A stretch of 64,000 nucleotides of DNA from Variovorax sp. IB41 (GTDB lineage: Bacteria; Pseudomonadota; Gammaproteobacteria; Burkholderiales; Burkholderiaceae_C): the NCBI RefSeq assembly GCF_016405905.1, contig NZ_JAEFCB010000002.1:248001-312000 (forward strand). The letters are read 5' to 3'. The notes beneath the pieces were generated by a model. The model was not told the origin of the DNA. It worked only from the letters and a program-made list of their open reading frames with translations, and ran no database searches. Positions 55,609-64,000 of the stretch are shown here, in pieces. The position numbers and the translations under genes were made by a program. Every line of letters begins with the position of its first letter. Position 1 is the stretch's first letter.

Positions 55609-55702
55609 GCGGAAGGGGGAAGGAGTCGAACCTTCCCGGCGACGCATGGCGCCACCCACTGGGTTTGAAGCCCAGCCGCCCCACCAGGGACGATCCCCTC
55701 CC
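55608..55702 (-). tRNA. selC: tRNA-Sec (anticodon UCA)
   Basis: Folds as selenocysteine tRNA: an 8-bp acceptor stem (GGGAGGGG with CCCCTTCC, one G-U pair), an anticodon stem CTGGG/CCCAG around loop CTTCAAA with anticodon TCA (55666-55668), a long variable arm closing on GGCG/CGCC, and a T-arm GAAGG-TTCGACT-CCTTC. The discriminator is G (55610). The genome continues CCG, so the final CCA is not fully encoded and must be added by nucleotidyltransferase. It lies between selD and selB. Confidence 0.95.
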
Positions 55703-55713
55703 ATGAGCGCTGT

Positions 55714-57609
55714 TCACGGCCCCGCCCCGAACAGCGACGTATCGGGCCGCAGCAGGTGCGTGTCTTTCACGCGCCGCGTATAGCCCACACGATCGAAAAA
55801 TTCCAGCAGCTGGATCGCGCGCTTGCGCCCCAGCCCCGTCGCGTCGCGAAAACTCGCGGCCTGCAGGCCCTCGGGCTGCGCGAGGCAATCGCGCGCCAGC
55901 ACGGCCAGCCGCTCGACGGTCGCCAGCGGATAGTACAAGTCCTTCACCACCTGGAAGGTCTCGCCGCGCCGCGCGAGGCTCGCAAGGGTCTGGCGCACCA
56001 TCGCCTCGCTCGCGCCGCTGTCCTTGGCGAGGTCGCGCACCCAGGGCGGATCGAAGCCGCCGTCGGCGAGTTTCGGCAGCAGCTTCTGCGCGAGCTTTTG
56101 CTCCACCTCGTTGAGCCGCGCCGCGTGGTCGGGCAGGTGCAGCCAGGTGCCGCTGCGCACCAGCGCGCCGCGCGCGACCAGCGCATCGAGCGCGTGGCGC
56201 CACAGCGCATCGTCGGTGCGCGGGCCGGCCAGGCGCTTGAGGCGGCGCGCGTCGGGGCCGACCTCGTCGGGCGCCGTGCGATGGAATTCCGCGAGGCGCC
56301 CGGTGATCTGCGCTTCAAGCGCGGTCAGGTGTTCTTGCGCGATGGCCGTGTGCACGATGCGCACCGCATCGCCCGGGAGCGGCAGCGCGGCCTCGTCGGC
56401 CAGCGAGAGCGCACGCGCCAGCTGCGCGGCATCGACACCGAGCGGCGCGTTCTGCAGCAGCGCTGCAACGCGCGGCGCGCGCTCGTCGATGGCCCAGGCC
56501 GCGAGCGTGCGCAGCCGCTCGGGCGTGCGCCGGTAGCGCACCGGCGCGAAGGGGTCGAGCACGCGCACGCCGGCCACGGTGCGCGTGGCCGAGGCATCGC
56601 GCAGCACGCCGCGGTCGCCGTGCCATGCGCCGACCTTCTCGCGCAGCACCAGTTGGGCGAGCGCCGTTTCGCCGGGCGTGAGCGCGTCGCGGTCGAGCAG
56701 CGCGACCGAGGCCATCACGTCGCTCGCGCCGAGGTGCGCATGCACCGTCGCGCCCGAGCGCAGCGCCTTGGCTTCGTCGGGCCACAGCGTGAGCAGCACG
56801 TCGATGCGATCGGTCGCGAGCGCGATGGCCGGCGTGCAGACCCAGTCGCCGCGGTGCGCTTCGTCCTTCGTCACACCCGCCAGTGCGAGCGCGCAGCGTT
56901 GTCCGGCATGCGCCGATTCGGCCTGCTGGTTCTGTGCGTGGATGCCGCGCACCCGCACCGAACGCTCGCCGGGCCCGAGCCGCAGTTCGTCGCCGATGCG
57001 CACCGTGCCGCTGAAGACCGTGCCGGTCACGACGGTGCCGACGCCCGCGAGCGTGAAGGCGCGATCGACGGCCAGGCGAAAGGCGAGGCCGTCTTCGCGC
57101 GTGCGCTCCTCGCGCGCGACGTCGAGCAGCCGCGCGCGCAGCGTCTCGATGCCCTCGCCGGTGGTGGCCGACACTGCGAGCATCGGCGCGTTCGCGAGCG
57201 GCGTGGGCGCGAGCAGTGCCGCGACCTCCACGCGCACCTCCGCAATCCTCGCCGCGTCCACGCGGTCGGCCTTGGTGATCGCCACCGTGGCATCGCGCAC
57301 GCCGAGCAGCGCGACCACCGCGAGGTGCTCGCGCGTCTGCGGCATCACGCCGTCGTCGGCGGCCACCACGAGCAGCGCATGGTCGATGCCGGTCGCGCCG
57401 GCCAGCATGGTGTGCAGCAGGCGCTCGTGGCCCGGCACGTCGACGAAGCCGAGCGACACGCCATCGGGCGCATGCAGGTACGCGTAGCCCAGCTCGATGG
57501 AGATGCCGCGCCGCTTTTCCTCGGGCAGCCGGTCGGTGTCCACGCCAGTGAGCGCGCGCACCAGCGTGGTCTTGCCGTGGTCGATGTGGCCTGCGGTGCC
57601 GATGATCAT
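55714..57609 (-). CDS. selB: Selenocysteine-specific elongation factor
   Basis: An EF-Tu-like GTPase that brings Sec-tRNA to UGA codons marked by a SECIS hairpin. The 631-residue protein has the GTP-binding motifs [30 protein letters not shown] and ITKADRVD, followed by beta-barrel domains and C-terminal winged helices that bind SECIS ([25 protein letters not shown] at the end). The start at [12 protein letters not shown] is certain by family. It lies 13 bp after the ferritin-like gene and upstream of selC. Confidence 0.95.
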   Translation of the reverse strand: MIIGTAGHIDHGKTTLVRALTGVDTDRLPEEKRRGISIELGYAYLHAPDGVSLGFVDVPGHERLLHTMLAGATGIDHALLVVAADDGVMPQTREHLAVVALLGVRDATVAITKADRVDAARIAEVRVEVAALLAPTPLANAPMLAVSATTGEGIETLRARLLDVAREERTREDGLAFRLAVDRAFTLAGVGTVVTGTVFSGTVRIGDELRLGPGERSVRVRGIHAQNQQAESAHAGQRCALALAGVTKDEAHRGDWVCTPAIALATDRIDVLLTLWPDEAKALRSGATVHAHLGASDVMASVALLDRDALTPGETALAQLVLREKVGAWHGDRGVLRDASATRTVAGVRVLDPFAPVRYRRTPERLRTLAAWAIDERAPRVAALLQNAPLGVDAAQLARALSLADEAALPLPGDAVRIVHTAIAQEHLTALEAQITGRLAEFHRTAPDEVGPDARRLKRLAGPRTDDALWRHALDALVARGALVRSGTWLHLPDHAARLNEVEQKLAQKLLPKLADGGFDPPWVRDLAKDSGASEAMVRQTLASLARRGETFQVVKDLYYPLATVERLAVLARDCLAQPEGLQAASFRDATGLGRKRAIQLLEFFDRVGYTRRVKDTHLLRPDTSLFGAGP

Positions 57610-57622
57610 CGCGTCGGCCCCG

Positions 57623-58837
57623 TCACATGAAGTTGCGCGTGTGCAGCGCGGAGAGCCGCTCCGCCTCGTCGCGCTCGAACCCCAGCCGCGCGAGGCGCGC
57701 ACGCCGGCCCGCGGCCATGTCGCGCTGCAACTGCTGCACGGCCGCGTGGCCGCGCGCGATGGCGGCCGGCGACAGCTCGCCCGCCGCGAGCAGCACGAGC
57801 GCATCGAACACTTCCTCGTTGAGCCCCGCGGTGCTGGCCAGCGCGTCGTAGCGCACCTCGATCGCGTTGCGCAACTTCGATTGGTAGTCGGGCTGCACCG
57901 AGAGCCGGTATTCCAGGTGCGCCATGCCGAAGGCCACGTGCCGCGCCTCGTCGCGCGCGGTGAGCCGCGCGATCTGCCGCGTCACCGGGTCGGGCGCGTT
58001 CGCCTGCAGGAAATTCAGCAGGTTCACGAAGCTGCCTTCGCCCAGCACGGCGAGCAAAAAGGTGGCGACCGAGAAATCCGGCGCATCGAACAGCGTGCGC
58101 AGCGACGCCTGCCCGCCCGCCGTCGAGAGCGCGGGCTCGTGGCCGCGCAGCGTGGCGCGCCGCGTGAACACCTCGACGTGCCGCGCCTCGTCGGCGCATT
58201 GCAGGGCAAGCAGCTGCAGCACCTCGCGAAAGTGCGGGTGGATCTGCCCGAGGTGCCGCGCGGGCACGAGCAGCGCGGCGTTCTCGTTCTCGATGAGGTA
58301 GGTCATCACCTGCACCACGGCAGATTCGATGGCGGGCGGCAGGTCGAACGCGGCATCCCAGTCGATGGCGGTCGCCGGGTCCCACTGCGCGGCCGCGGCC
58401 TGTCGGTAGAGCTCGCCCGCCGTCGCGGCCCAGAGCTCGTGGCGGCGATGCAGTGCGAAGAAGAAGTTCGGGCTGCCCGCCTCGACGGTGGCGCCGCGTG
58501 CGGCCAGGCCCCAGCCTGCTTCGGCATCGTCGGCGGGCGCGCCGTTGATGTCGCCGAGCGCGGTACCCGTCGCCTGCGCATCGCGCCAACGTCCTTCGGC
58601 ATGCGGGCCGCGCGTGATGCGGGCTTGCGACCGTCCCTCCACGGTGTCGAAGCGCAGCGGATGCCCCTGGCTGCGGCACCACGCTTGCAGGTGCATCTCC
58701 CAGTCCGGCGAGCGCCCGCGCACCTGCAGCTCGCCCCCCACCGGCCGTTCGGCCAGCGCGCGGCGAATGAGCAGCAGGGCGCCCTGGTCCAGGCCCAGCG
58801 ACTCAATATCGATAGTCGGCGTTGAGGATGGCGCCAT
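57623..58837 (-). CDS. TusA-like/ferritin-like di-iron fusion protein (uncharacterised)
   Basis: A 404-residue two-part protein. Residues 11-64 resemble the C-terminal part of a TusA sulfur carrier ([33 protein letters not shown]), but the active-site CPxP is replaced by DQGA. Residues 170-350 form a ferritin-like helix bundle with a di-iron pattern: Glu 183 or 185 ([10 protein letters not shown]), Glu 217-x2-His 220 ([10 protein letters not shown]), Glu 267 (LGEGSF) and Glu 297-x2-His 300 (RDEARHVAF). It probably uses iron and O2 or a redox partner; the substrate is unknown. It overlaps the upstream gene by 35 bp if the ATG at 58837 is right; that start is the weak point. Confidence 0.72.
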   Translation of the reverse strand: MAPSSTPTIDIESLGLDQGALLLIRRALAERPVGGELQVRGRSPDWEMHLQAWCRSQGHPLRFDTVEGRSQARITRGPHAEGRWRDAQATGTALGDINGAPADDAEAGWGLAARGATVEAGSPNFFFALHRRHELWAATAGELYRQAAAAQWDPATAIDWDAAFDLPPAIESAVVQVMTYLIENENAALLVPARHLGQIHPHFREVLQLLALQCADEARHVEVFTRRATLRGHEPALSTAGGQASLRTLFDAPDFSVATFLLAVLGEGSFVNLLNFLQANAPDPVTRQIARLTARDEARHVAFGMAHLEYRLSVQPDYQSKLRNAIEVRYDALASTAGLNEEVFDALVLLAAGELSPAAIARGHAAVQQLQRDMAAGRRARLARLGFERDEAERLSALHTRNFM

Positions 58838-59663
58838 CGCGGCTGTAGAAGTTCTCGTCGTCCACCGCGCGCTCGAGCAGCGCGTAGCCGCTGGTGCGGC
58901 CGGCGCGCCATTCGCGCAGGCCCTCGAGCTCGAGCAGCGGCCGCACCTGCGCATCGTCCCAGCGCATCGCCATCAGCAGCGCGACGAAGCGATCGATCAG
59001 CGCGGCGGGCGCGCCGGGGCTGGTGGTGAAGTTGCAGTGGTCGTAGGCACCGGTGCGCGCGATGACGCGCGTGCTGCCCGAAGGCAGCGTGCCATCGAGG
59101 CCGAAGGCCAGGTGGTTGCCGTCGATGAGGCAGCAGGCATCGACCTCGCCCGCCATCAGCGCCACCGCCGCATCGCGCTCGCCGCCGATGTGGTCGCCGT
59201 GCTTGCCGCCGAGCACGTCGAAGTAACGCAGCAAGAAGTCGCGCGGCTTCACGAGGCCTTCGCTGCGCAGGTGGTCCAGCGGGATCAGCGTGGCCTGCGG
59301 CGAATCGAGCGCGCCCATGCCCACCGTCCTGCCGCGCAGGTCGGCCAGCGTCTGCACCGGGCTGTCGGCGCGCACGACGATGGCCGAGCGCAGGTCGCAG
59401 TCGGTGTCGCGCATCGCCACGGCCTGCACCTGCTGGCCGCGGCTGCGCGCGATGCGGTCGGCGCGCACCCACGCGAGCGGCGAGTTCCACGCCAGGTGCA
59501 GCGTGCCGTCGAACTGCGCCTCGACCTGCTTTTCGTAGTTCGAATACAGCACGTAGTCGAAGGCCAGGCCGTTCTTCGCGAAGAAGGCCTTGAAGCCCTC
59601 CCAGATGGTGACGACCTTGGGCGCGTAGGCGACCGCGCCCATGATCAACGTCGGTTCGGACAT
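58803..59663 (-). CDS. PhnD-like binding protein without a signal peptide
   Basis: A 286-residue protein with the two-lobed PhnD/SsuA-type fold ([61 protein letters not shown]). It starts directly at the first strand of the fold, and only 11 bp separate it from the upstream gene, so there is no room for an export signal. It is therefore probably cytosolic and may be an enzyme-like or carrier protein for a small anion. His- and Asp-rich [16 protein letters not shown] may help form the site. An AAAGG precedes the ATG. Confidence 0.8.
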   Translation of the reverse strand: MSEPTLIMGAVAYAPKVVTIWEGFKAFFAKNGLAFDYVLYSNYEKQVEAQFDGTLHLAWNSPLAWVRADRIARSRGQQVQAVAMRDTDCDLRSAIVVRADSPVQTLADLRGRTVGMGALDSPQATLIPLDHLRSEGLVKPRDFLLRYFDVLGGKHGDHIGGERDAAVALMAGEVDACCLIDGNHLAFGLDGTLPSGSTRVIARTGAYDHCNFTTSPGAPAALIDRFVALLMAMRWDDAQVRPLLELEGLREWRAGRTSGYALLERAVDDENFYSRDGAILNADYRY

Positions 59664-59674
59664 CGGGGCGCCTT

Positions 59675-60790
59675 TCAGAAAAGCGGCAGGCCGGTGATGG
59701 CCTTGCCGATGAAGTCGTAGAGCACGTCGGAGGTGGGTGCCATCACGCTCGATGCGCGCGCATCGCGGAACAGGCGCTCGATGCCGGCTTCCTTGCGGAA
59801 CGCCGCGCCGCCGCACACGCGCATGGCGATGTCGGTCACTTCGAGTGCGGTTTCCGCCGCGCCCGCCTTCACTTCGAGCACGCGCAGCATGGTGTCGGCA
59901 CGGCCCGCGCCGATGGCGGCCACGGTGTCGTCGAGCAGCGTCTGCACCATGTCGGTCTTGATGCGGGCGCGCGCGAGGTAGGCGCGGATGGTGGGCAGGT
60001 CCGCCAGCGACGAATCGAGGTGCACGTGCTTGGTCTGGCTCACATGGCCGATGGCGCGGCTCAATGCGCCTTCCATGAGCCCGACGGAGCACGCCGCGCT
60101 CAGCACCGAGAACCAGGGCAGCACCACGCCCATCATCGTGTCGAAGCCTTTGCCGTCTTCGCCCAGGCGTGCGTCGGCGCCGATGCGCACGTTCGTCGCG
60201 GTGATCGGCGTGGAGGCATTGCCGCGCAGGCCCAGGCCATCGAAGCGGCCGGGCTGGGTGAGGCCGTCGGACTTCGCATCGACCAGCCACAGCGTGCTCG
60301 CGCCTTCGGCCGCGAGCGGCTTGCTCGACCAGACGTAGCTGTCGGCCTCGAAGGCGGAGGTGACCCAGCTCTTGCGCGCATCCAGCACCACGTTCGCGCC
60401 GTCCGCGCGGGCGGTGCCGGTCGGCGCCCAGAAATGGCTGCGCGAATCGGCTTCGGAAAAAGCGAGCGTGCCCAGGTGCTTGCCTTCGGCGATCGCCTTG
60501 CGCACGGCCTCGGGACCCTGCTGCTCGAGCACGGCGGTGGCGCAGTAGTGCATGCACACCACCATCGCGGTGGAAGGGCAGGTCTGCGCGATGCGCGAGA
60601 CCACCTGCGCGGCTTCCTTCAGGCCCAGGCCCTGGCCGCCGACCGACGTGGCCGAGACCAGGCCCAGGAGGCCCGCCTTGCCCAGCGCCTGGATCGTCTC
60701 TCGTGGAAAGCGTGCCTCGCTGTCGGTGCGCAAGGCCAAGGGCTGCAGCGTTTCCGTTTCGATACCGGCGAGCACGTCGAGGGGATTCAT
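59675..60790 (-). CDS. Acyl-CoA-dehydrogenase-fold flavoprotein lacking the catalytic Glu
   Basis: A 371-residue protein with the acyl-CoA dehydrogenase fold (SATSVGGQGLGLKEAAQVVS, FSEADSRSHFWAPTGTARADG, KSWVTSAFEADSYVW, CGGAAFRKEAGIERLFRDA). Where short- and medium-chain enzymes have the catalytic Glu-Gly-Thr, this reads Ala 351-Pro-Thr (VMAPTSDVLYDF). The alternative Glu position of isovaleryl-type enzymes is also not Glu (VVLPWFSVLSAACSVG). It may be a flavin monooxygenase, similar in idea to DszC-type proteins. AGGAG precedes the ATG. It follows selA. Confidence 0.82.
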   Translation of the reverse strand: MNPLDVLAGIETETLQPLALRTDSEARFPRETIQALGKAGLLGLVSATSVGGQGLGLKEAAQVVSRIAQTCPSTAMVVCMHYCATAVLEQQGPEAVRKAIAEGKHLGTLAFSEADSRSHFWAPTGTARADGANVVLDARKSWVTSAFEADSYVWSSKPLAAEGASTLWLVDAKSDGLTQPGRFDGLGLRGNASTPITATNVRIGADARLGEDGKGFDTMMGVVLPWFSVLSAACSVGLMEGALSRAIGHVSQTKHVHLDSSLADLPTIRAYLARARIKTDMVQTLLDDTVAAIGAGRADTMLRVLEVKAGAAETALEVTDIAMRVCGGAAFRKEAGIERLFRDARASSVMAPTSDVLYDFIGKAITGLPLF

Positions 60791-60812
60791 CGCTTCTCCT
60801 GAGGGGTTAAGG

Positions 60813-60835
60813 GTTGAGGGTTGAGGTCGGGGAAG
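60813..60835. repeat. Heptanucleotide direct repeat before the flavoprotein gene
   Basis: Between selA and the flavoprotein gene the + strand reads GGGTTAA, GGGTTGA, GGGTTGA, GG, a 7-bp tandem. On the coding strand this gives a C-rich leader upstream of the AGGAG site. No known role. Confidence 0.5.
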
Positions 60836-60839
60836 GGAA

Positions 60840-62288
60840 CTACACCAGCCGCTCGCGCAATTCGCCGAGCTGGGCCGTGAAGGGGGCGCTGTCTTCGAGG
60901 CAGCGCAGGTCGAGAAGGAGGCGGTCTTCCGCGATGCGGCCGATCACCGGCAGCGGCAGGCCGCGCAGGGCGGTGGCGAGCTTGTCGAGCGCCGTGCCCA
61001 GGCCCTTCTTCGCGGTGCCGGCCGGTGCGAGCGCGAGGCCGGCCGAAGGCAGGCGCTCCACTGGCAGCGAGCCCGAGCCGATCTGGCCCAGCAGCGGCAC
61101 CACTTCGACGGTGAAGCGCGGCGACACGGCCGCCTGCACGGCTGGCAAGAGCGCCTCGGCCATTTCGCGGATCGCATCGGCGGGGCGCGTGAGCAGGCGC
61201 AGCGTCGGCAGGTCTTTGGCGAGCCGCTCGGGCCGCAGGTACAGCGAGAGCGTGGCTTCGAGCGCGGCCAGCGGCAGCTTGCTCATGCGCAGCGCGCGCT
61301 TCATCGGAAACTTGCGGATGCGGCCCACGGCCTCCTTGCTGCCGACGATGAGCCCGGCCTGCGGGCCGCCCAGCAGCTTGTCGCCCGAGAACGTGACCAC
61401 GTCGCAGCCGGCCGCGAGCATCTCCTGCGGCAGCGGCTCGCGCGGCAGGCCGTAGTGCGCCAGGTCGACGAGCGAGCCGCTCCCCAGGTCGGTGGCCAGC
61501 GGCACGCCGCGCGCGTGCGCGATGCCGGCGAGCGTGGCTTCATCCACCGCCGCCGTGAAGCCCTGCACCGCGTAGTTGCTGGTGTGCACCTTCATCACGA
61601 GCGCGGTCTGCGCGTTGATGGCGCGCTCGTAGTCCTGCGGGTGCGTGCGGTTGGTGGTGCCCACCTCGACCATGCGCGCGCCGGCGCTGGCCATCACGTC
61701 GGGCATGCGGAAGGCGCCGCCGATCTCCACCAGTTCGCCGCGCGAGACGATCACTTCGCGCTCGCGCGCGAGCGCCGCGATGGTCAGCAGCACCGCGGCC
61801 GCGTTGTTGTTGACCACCGTCGCGGCCTCGGCGCCGGTGATGGTGCAGAGCAACTCCTCGACCAGTGAATCGCGGTCGCCGCGGCTGCCGGTGGCCAGGT
61901 CGTACTCGAGGTTGTTGGGTGAGGTCATCACCGCGAGCAAGCGCTGCAGTGCCGAATCGGCCAGCAGCGCGCGGCCGAGGTTGGTGTGGATGACGGTGCC
62001 GGTGAGGTTCAGCACGGCGCGCATGCGCGGCGCGAGGCGGCCTTGCACGCGGACGGCGAGCGCATCGCTCAGTGCTTGCGGCTGTACTTCCGTTGCTGCG
62101 AGCTTGCCGGCCACCGCACGTGCGCGAAGCCCTTCGAGCAGCGCGCGCGCTTCACCGACAACGAGGGTGCGGCCGTGCTCGGCCAAGAGGGCACGCGGCG
62201 CATCGGCGCGCAGCAGTTGATCGACAGAAGGCAGATCCTGGGGCCTTGCCGTCGAGCCGTGGACCACGGACTCTTCGGGCGCTGCCAT
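60840..62288 (-). CDS. selA: L-seryl-tRNA(Sec) selenium transferase
   Basis: A PLP enzyme that converts Ser-tRNA-Sec to Sec-tRNA-Sec using selenophosphate. The 482-residue protein has the PLP Lys at about 304 (TFSGDKLLGGPQAGLIVG), the tRNA-binding N-terminal domain (LPSVDQLLRADAPRALL), and the NLTGTVIHTNLGRALL and TGSRGDRDSLVEELLC segments. Its ATG shares a base with the fdhE stop (TGATG), so fdhE and selA are coupled. Confidence 0.95.
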   Translation of the reverse strand: MAAPEESVVHGSTARPQDLPSVDQLLRADAPRALLAEHGRTLVVGEARALLEGLRARAVAGKLAATEVQPQALSDALAVRVQGRLAPRMRAVLNLTGTVIHTNLGRALLADSALQRLLAVMTSPNNLEYDLATGSRGDRDSLVEELLCTITGAEAATVVNNNAAAVLLTIAALAREREVIVSRGELVEIGGAFRMPDVMASAGARMVEVGTTNRTHPQDYERAINAQTALVMKVHTSNYAVQGFTAAVDEATLAGIAHARGVPLATDLGSGSLVDLAHYGLPREPLPQEMLAAGCDVVTFSGDKLLGGPQAGLIVGSKEAVGRIRKFPMKRALRMSKLPLAALEATLSLYLRPERLAKDLPTLRLLTRPADAIREMAEALLPAVQAAVSPRFTVEVVPLLGQIGSGSLPVERLPSAGLALAPAGTAKKGLGTALDKLATALRGLPLPVIGRIAEDRLLLDLRCLEDSAPFTAQLGELRERLV

Positions 62289-63337
62289 CAGCCGCCCCCG
62301 CCGTCGTCGAGGATTTCTTCGGGGTCGCCGAACAGCAGCATCAGGTTGTGGCCGCTGCGCTGATGTCCGGCTTCGGAGACGAGCAGGTCGAGCGTGACGC
62401 TCGCCAGGTCATCGGCCACAGGTTCGACCTCCGGGTCTCGCTCCATCGCGATCTGCTTCAGGTAGTGGCCGCAGCTGTCGCAGCACTCGGCCTTCACTGC
62501 GCCTTCGCGCGCGCCGGTGGCGGGCAGCTCGATGCCGGGTTCGGGCGCGAGCGATTCGAAGTGGATGCCCTTGGTGCTTTCGCAGTGCGTGCACTTGATG
62601 CGCACGTAGTGCCACTCGGTGCTGCACAGCGAGCAGTGCAGGTAGCGAAAGCCCGCTTCGTCCGCGCCGATGCGCGTGATGCTCGCGGTGGGCGCGCTGC
62701 CGCAGCACGGGCACTCGTTGCCGGGATCGGTGCGGCCGAAAATGTTCTCGCCGTTGCGCTCGGCCACCTGCAGCACGAGCTGCGTCCAGTAGGCCTGCAA
62801 GCCGGAGGCGATCAGCGGCGCAGCGGCCAGGTCGAGGCCGAACATGATGCGGCGCGAGAGCAGGTCGGCCTGCTGGTCGAGCCAGGCGTCGTCGGCGGCC
62901 ACCACGCGGTCGAGCGTGTCGCGCGCCGGGCCTTCCGGGAGGCGCGCGCGAAAGAGGCCGAGCAGGCGCCGCAGCTGCGTGCGCCACACCGCATCGCGCG
63001 TCCAGCCGAAGGCGGGCATCGGCGGCTTGAGCACTTTCGCGGCGGCTTCGAGCGCTTCGGTTTCGGGGAGCGCGACGGCCGGATGGTCCTGCAGCACCTG
63101 GTGCTGCGCCTGCGCGAGATCGGCGATGAAGAGGAGGTACTCGCGCATCGGATGCGAGGCCGCGAGCTGGCGCAGCCGCAGCTGCCGGTCGGAGAACACG
63201 GCCGCGCGCACCGGCAGGCGCAGGAACGGCATCTGCCGCCCCGCCTGCATGGCGATCTGCTCGGGGTCGAGGACGCGCGTGGTTCGGATCGGTGGCGGCG
63301 TACCGGTGGGGCTCGTCATCGGCGCAGTATCACTCAC
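62288..63337 (-). CDS. fdhE: FdhE formate dehydrogenase accessory protein
   Basis: Needed for maturation and Tat export of membrane-bound formate dehydrogenase. The 349-residue protein has four rubredoxin-like Cys pairs that bind iron (CPCCGSAP, CSLCSTEW, CTHCESTKG, CCDSCGHY). The start is taken as GTG at 63337, which overlaps the stop of the gamma-subunit gene; an ATG at 63319 is the alternative. It lies between the gamma-subunit gene and selA. Confidence 0.9.
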   Translation of the reverse strand: MSDTAPMTSPTGTPPPIRTTRVLDPEQIAMQAGRQMPFLRLPVRAAVFSDRQLRLRQLAASHPMREYLLFIADLAQAQHQVLQDHPAVALPETEALEAAAKVLKPPMPAFGWTRDAVWRTQLRRLLGLFRARLPEGPARDTLDRVVAADDAWLDQQADLLSRRIMFGLDLAAAPLIASGLQAYWTQLVLQVAERNGENIFGRTDPGNECPCCGSAPTASITRIGADEAGFRYLHCSLCSTEWHYVRIKCTHCESTKGIHFESLAPEPGIELPATGAREGAVKAECCDSCGHYLKQIAMERDPEVEPVADDLASVTLDLLVSEAGHQRSGHNLMLLFGDPEEILDDGGGG

Positions 63338-63953
63338 CGCGCGTCATTTTGCGATGCCACAGGGGATGGTTCAGCTTGGCCCATCCCTCGGTGACAGTGC
63401 CGCGCGTCATCGCGCGGATGCTGCCCTTGACCCACAGCGCGGCGTAGATGTGCGTGATGACCGAGAGGATCAGCACCACCGCCGAGACCGCATGCACCAC
63501 CACCGCGATGCGCCGCACGAGGATCGGGAAGAAGCCGACGAACCACGGGCTCCAGAACATGAAGCCCGTCACCAGCAGCAGCAAGAGGCTGATGCCGAAG
63601 GCCCAGAACACCAGCTTCTGCCCGGCGTTGTATTTGCCCACCGGCGGCATGCTGGACTTGTCGCCCTTGAGCAGCTTGGGCGCGTTCTTGATCCAGTCGC
63701 GGTCGCCGCGGTCCATGAGGTTCTCGCGCCACATCGTGAAGAACAGGAACGCGAAGCCCAGCACCATCAAAAGGCCCATGAAGGGATGCAGGATGCGCGT
63801 CCACTGGCCGCCGCCGAAGAGCGTGCTCAAGAAGAACAGGCTCGGGTGGAAGAAGGCCAGGCCCGAGAGCGCGGCCGCGAAGAACATGATCGCGACGAAC
63901 CAGTGGTTCATGCGCGTGGCGTCGCGGTAGCGGCGAAGGTAGTAGCGGGTCAT
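63330..63953 (-). CDS. Formate dehydrogenase cytochrome b556 (gamma) subunit
   Basis: A 207-residue inner-membrane subunit of the FdnI/FdoI type. It has four membrane segments (FVAIMFFAAALSGLAFF, ILHPFMGLLMVLGFAFLFF, LVFWAFGISLLLLLVTGFMFW, VVVHAVSAVVLILSVITHI). Haem ligands are likely His in RMNHWFVA, ILHPFMG, VVHAVSA and ITHIYAALW. It passes electrons from the periplasmic formate dehydrogenase to quinone. GAGGAG lies 12 bases before the ATG. Confidence 0.92.
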   Translation of the reverse strand: MTRYYLRRYRDATRMNHWFVAIMFFAAALSGLAFFHPSLFFLSTLFGGGQWTRILHPFMGLLMVLGFAFLFFTMWRENLMDRGDRDWIKNAPKLLKGDKSSMPPVGKYNAGQKLVFWAFGISLLLLLVTGFMFWSPWFVGFFPILVRRIAVVVHAVSAVVLILSVITHIYAALWVKGSIRAMTRGTVTEGWAKLNHPLWHRKMTRGE

Positions 63954-63963
63954 CGCGTTCTCC

Positions 63964-64000
63964 TCATGCACGGGGTGCGTCGCGGGGCGGTTCGACGGGC
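63964..64000 (-). CDS. Possible C-terminus of the formate dehydrogenase beta subunit (partial)
   Basis: In the frame ending at the TGA 63964-63966, the last residues read VEPPRDAPRA and run off the right edge. The stop lies 10 bp upstream of the gamma-subunit ATG, where the iron-sulfur beta subunit gene is usually found. The call rests on position only. Confidence 0.4.
   Translation of the reverse strand, partial: PVEPPRDAPRA

Noticed and set aside
58803..60557. A 584-codon frame making the PhnD-like protein much longer
   Set aside because: The extra N-terminal part is out of frame across the flavoprotein gene, which has clear family motifs. The ATG at 59663 has a ribosome site.

Overview
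The window is high-GC (roughly two thirds G+C), densely coded DNA from a beta-proteobacterium. Gene content and order (nadC-nadA facing queD-queE-panC-panB-nadB, scpA beside a DUF3460 protein, rhodanese-grxC-secB-gpsA, an orphan Bug-type binding protein, and long extragenic palindromes) point to Burkholderiales, family Comamonadaceae, most like Variovorax. This placement is inferred from gene order and protein style; no database search was made. There are no rRNA genes, transposases, CRISPR arrays or prophage genes, and no gene-free gap exceeds about 300 bases.

Layout. 1-15.7 kb is housekeeping: gpmA-ctpA-moeB, rhodanese-grxC-secB-gpsA, all three de novo NAD genes (nadB, nadA, nadC), panBC, queDE, scpA, a BamE-like lipoprotein and a SulP anion transporter. 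15.8-21.5 kb holds an orphan HypX-type protein and a GntR-controlled CoA-transferase/crotonase/Bug cluster. 21.5-32.3 kb has metG, an NAD-type isocitrate dehydrogenase, small membrane proteins, an AsnC/Lrp-controlled amidohydrolase and diaminopropionate ammonia-lyase pair, a patatin and apbC.

32.4-50.8 kb is a molybdenum and formate/oxalate region: a LysR regulator, an OFA-type oxalate/formate transporter, a ModE-like regulator, TrmO, modBAC, a QseBC-like two-component system with a small secreted repeat protein, a paoABC-type aldehyde oxidoreductase, a YdeP-type molybdoenzyme, a small winged-helix protein and fdhD. 49.7-64 kb is a selenium region: mnmH, a PhnCDE-type ABC transporter placed beside selD, selD, tRNA-Sec, selB, three uncharacterised genes, selA, fdhE and the formate dehydrogenase gamma subunit. 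The catalytic formate dehydrogenase, presumably a selenoprotein, should lie just past the right edge.

How it fits together. Molybdate import (ModBAC) and FdhD/FdhE feed molybdenum formate dehydrogenases. SelD makes selenophosphate for SelA (Sec-tRNA) and MnmH (2-selenouridine tRNA). SelB delivers Sec-tRNA to UGA codons. The most interesting unexplained unit is the three-gene block between selA and selB: a TusA-like/di-iron ferritin-like fusion, a PhnD-like binding protein with no signal peptide, and an acyl-CoA-dehydrogenase-fold protein lacking the catalytic Glu. Two regulatory patterns also stand out: a 26-bp palindrome shared by the OFA transporter and the YdeP-type enzyme, and 11-bp-phased TTAAC repeats in front of both the two-component operon and its neighbouring secreted-protein gene.
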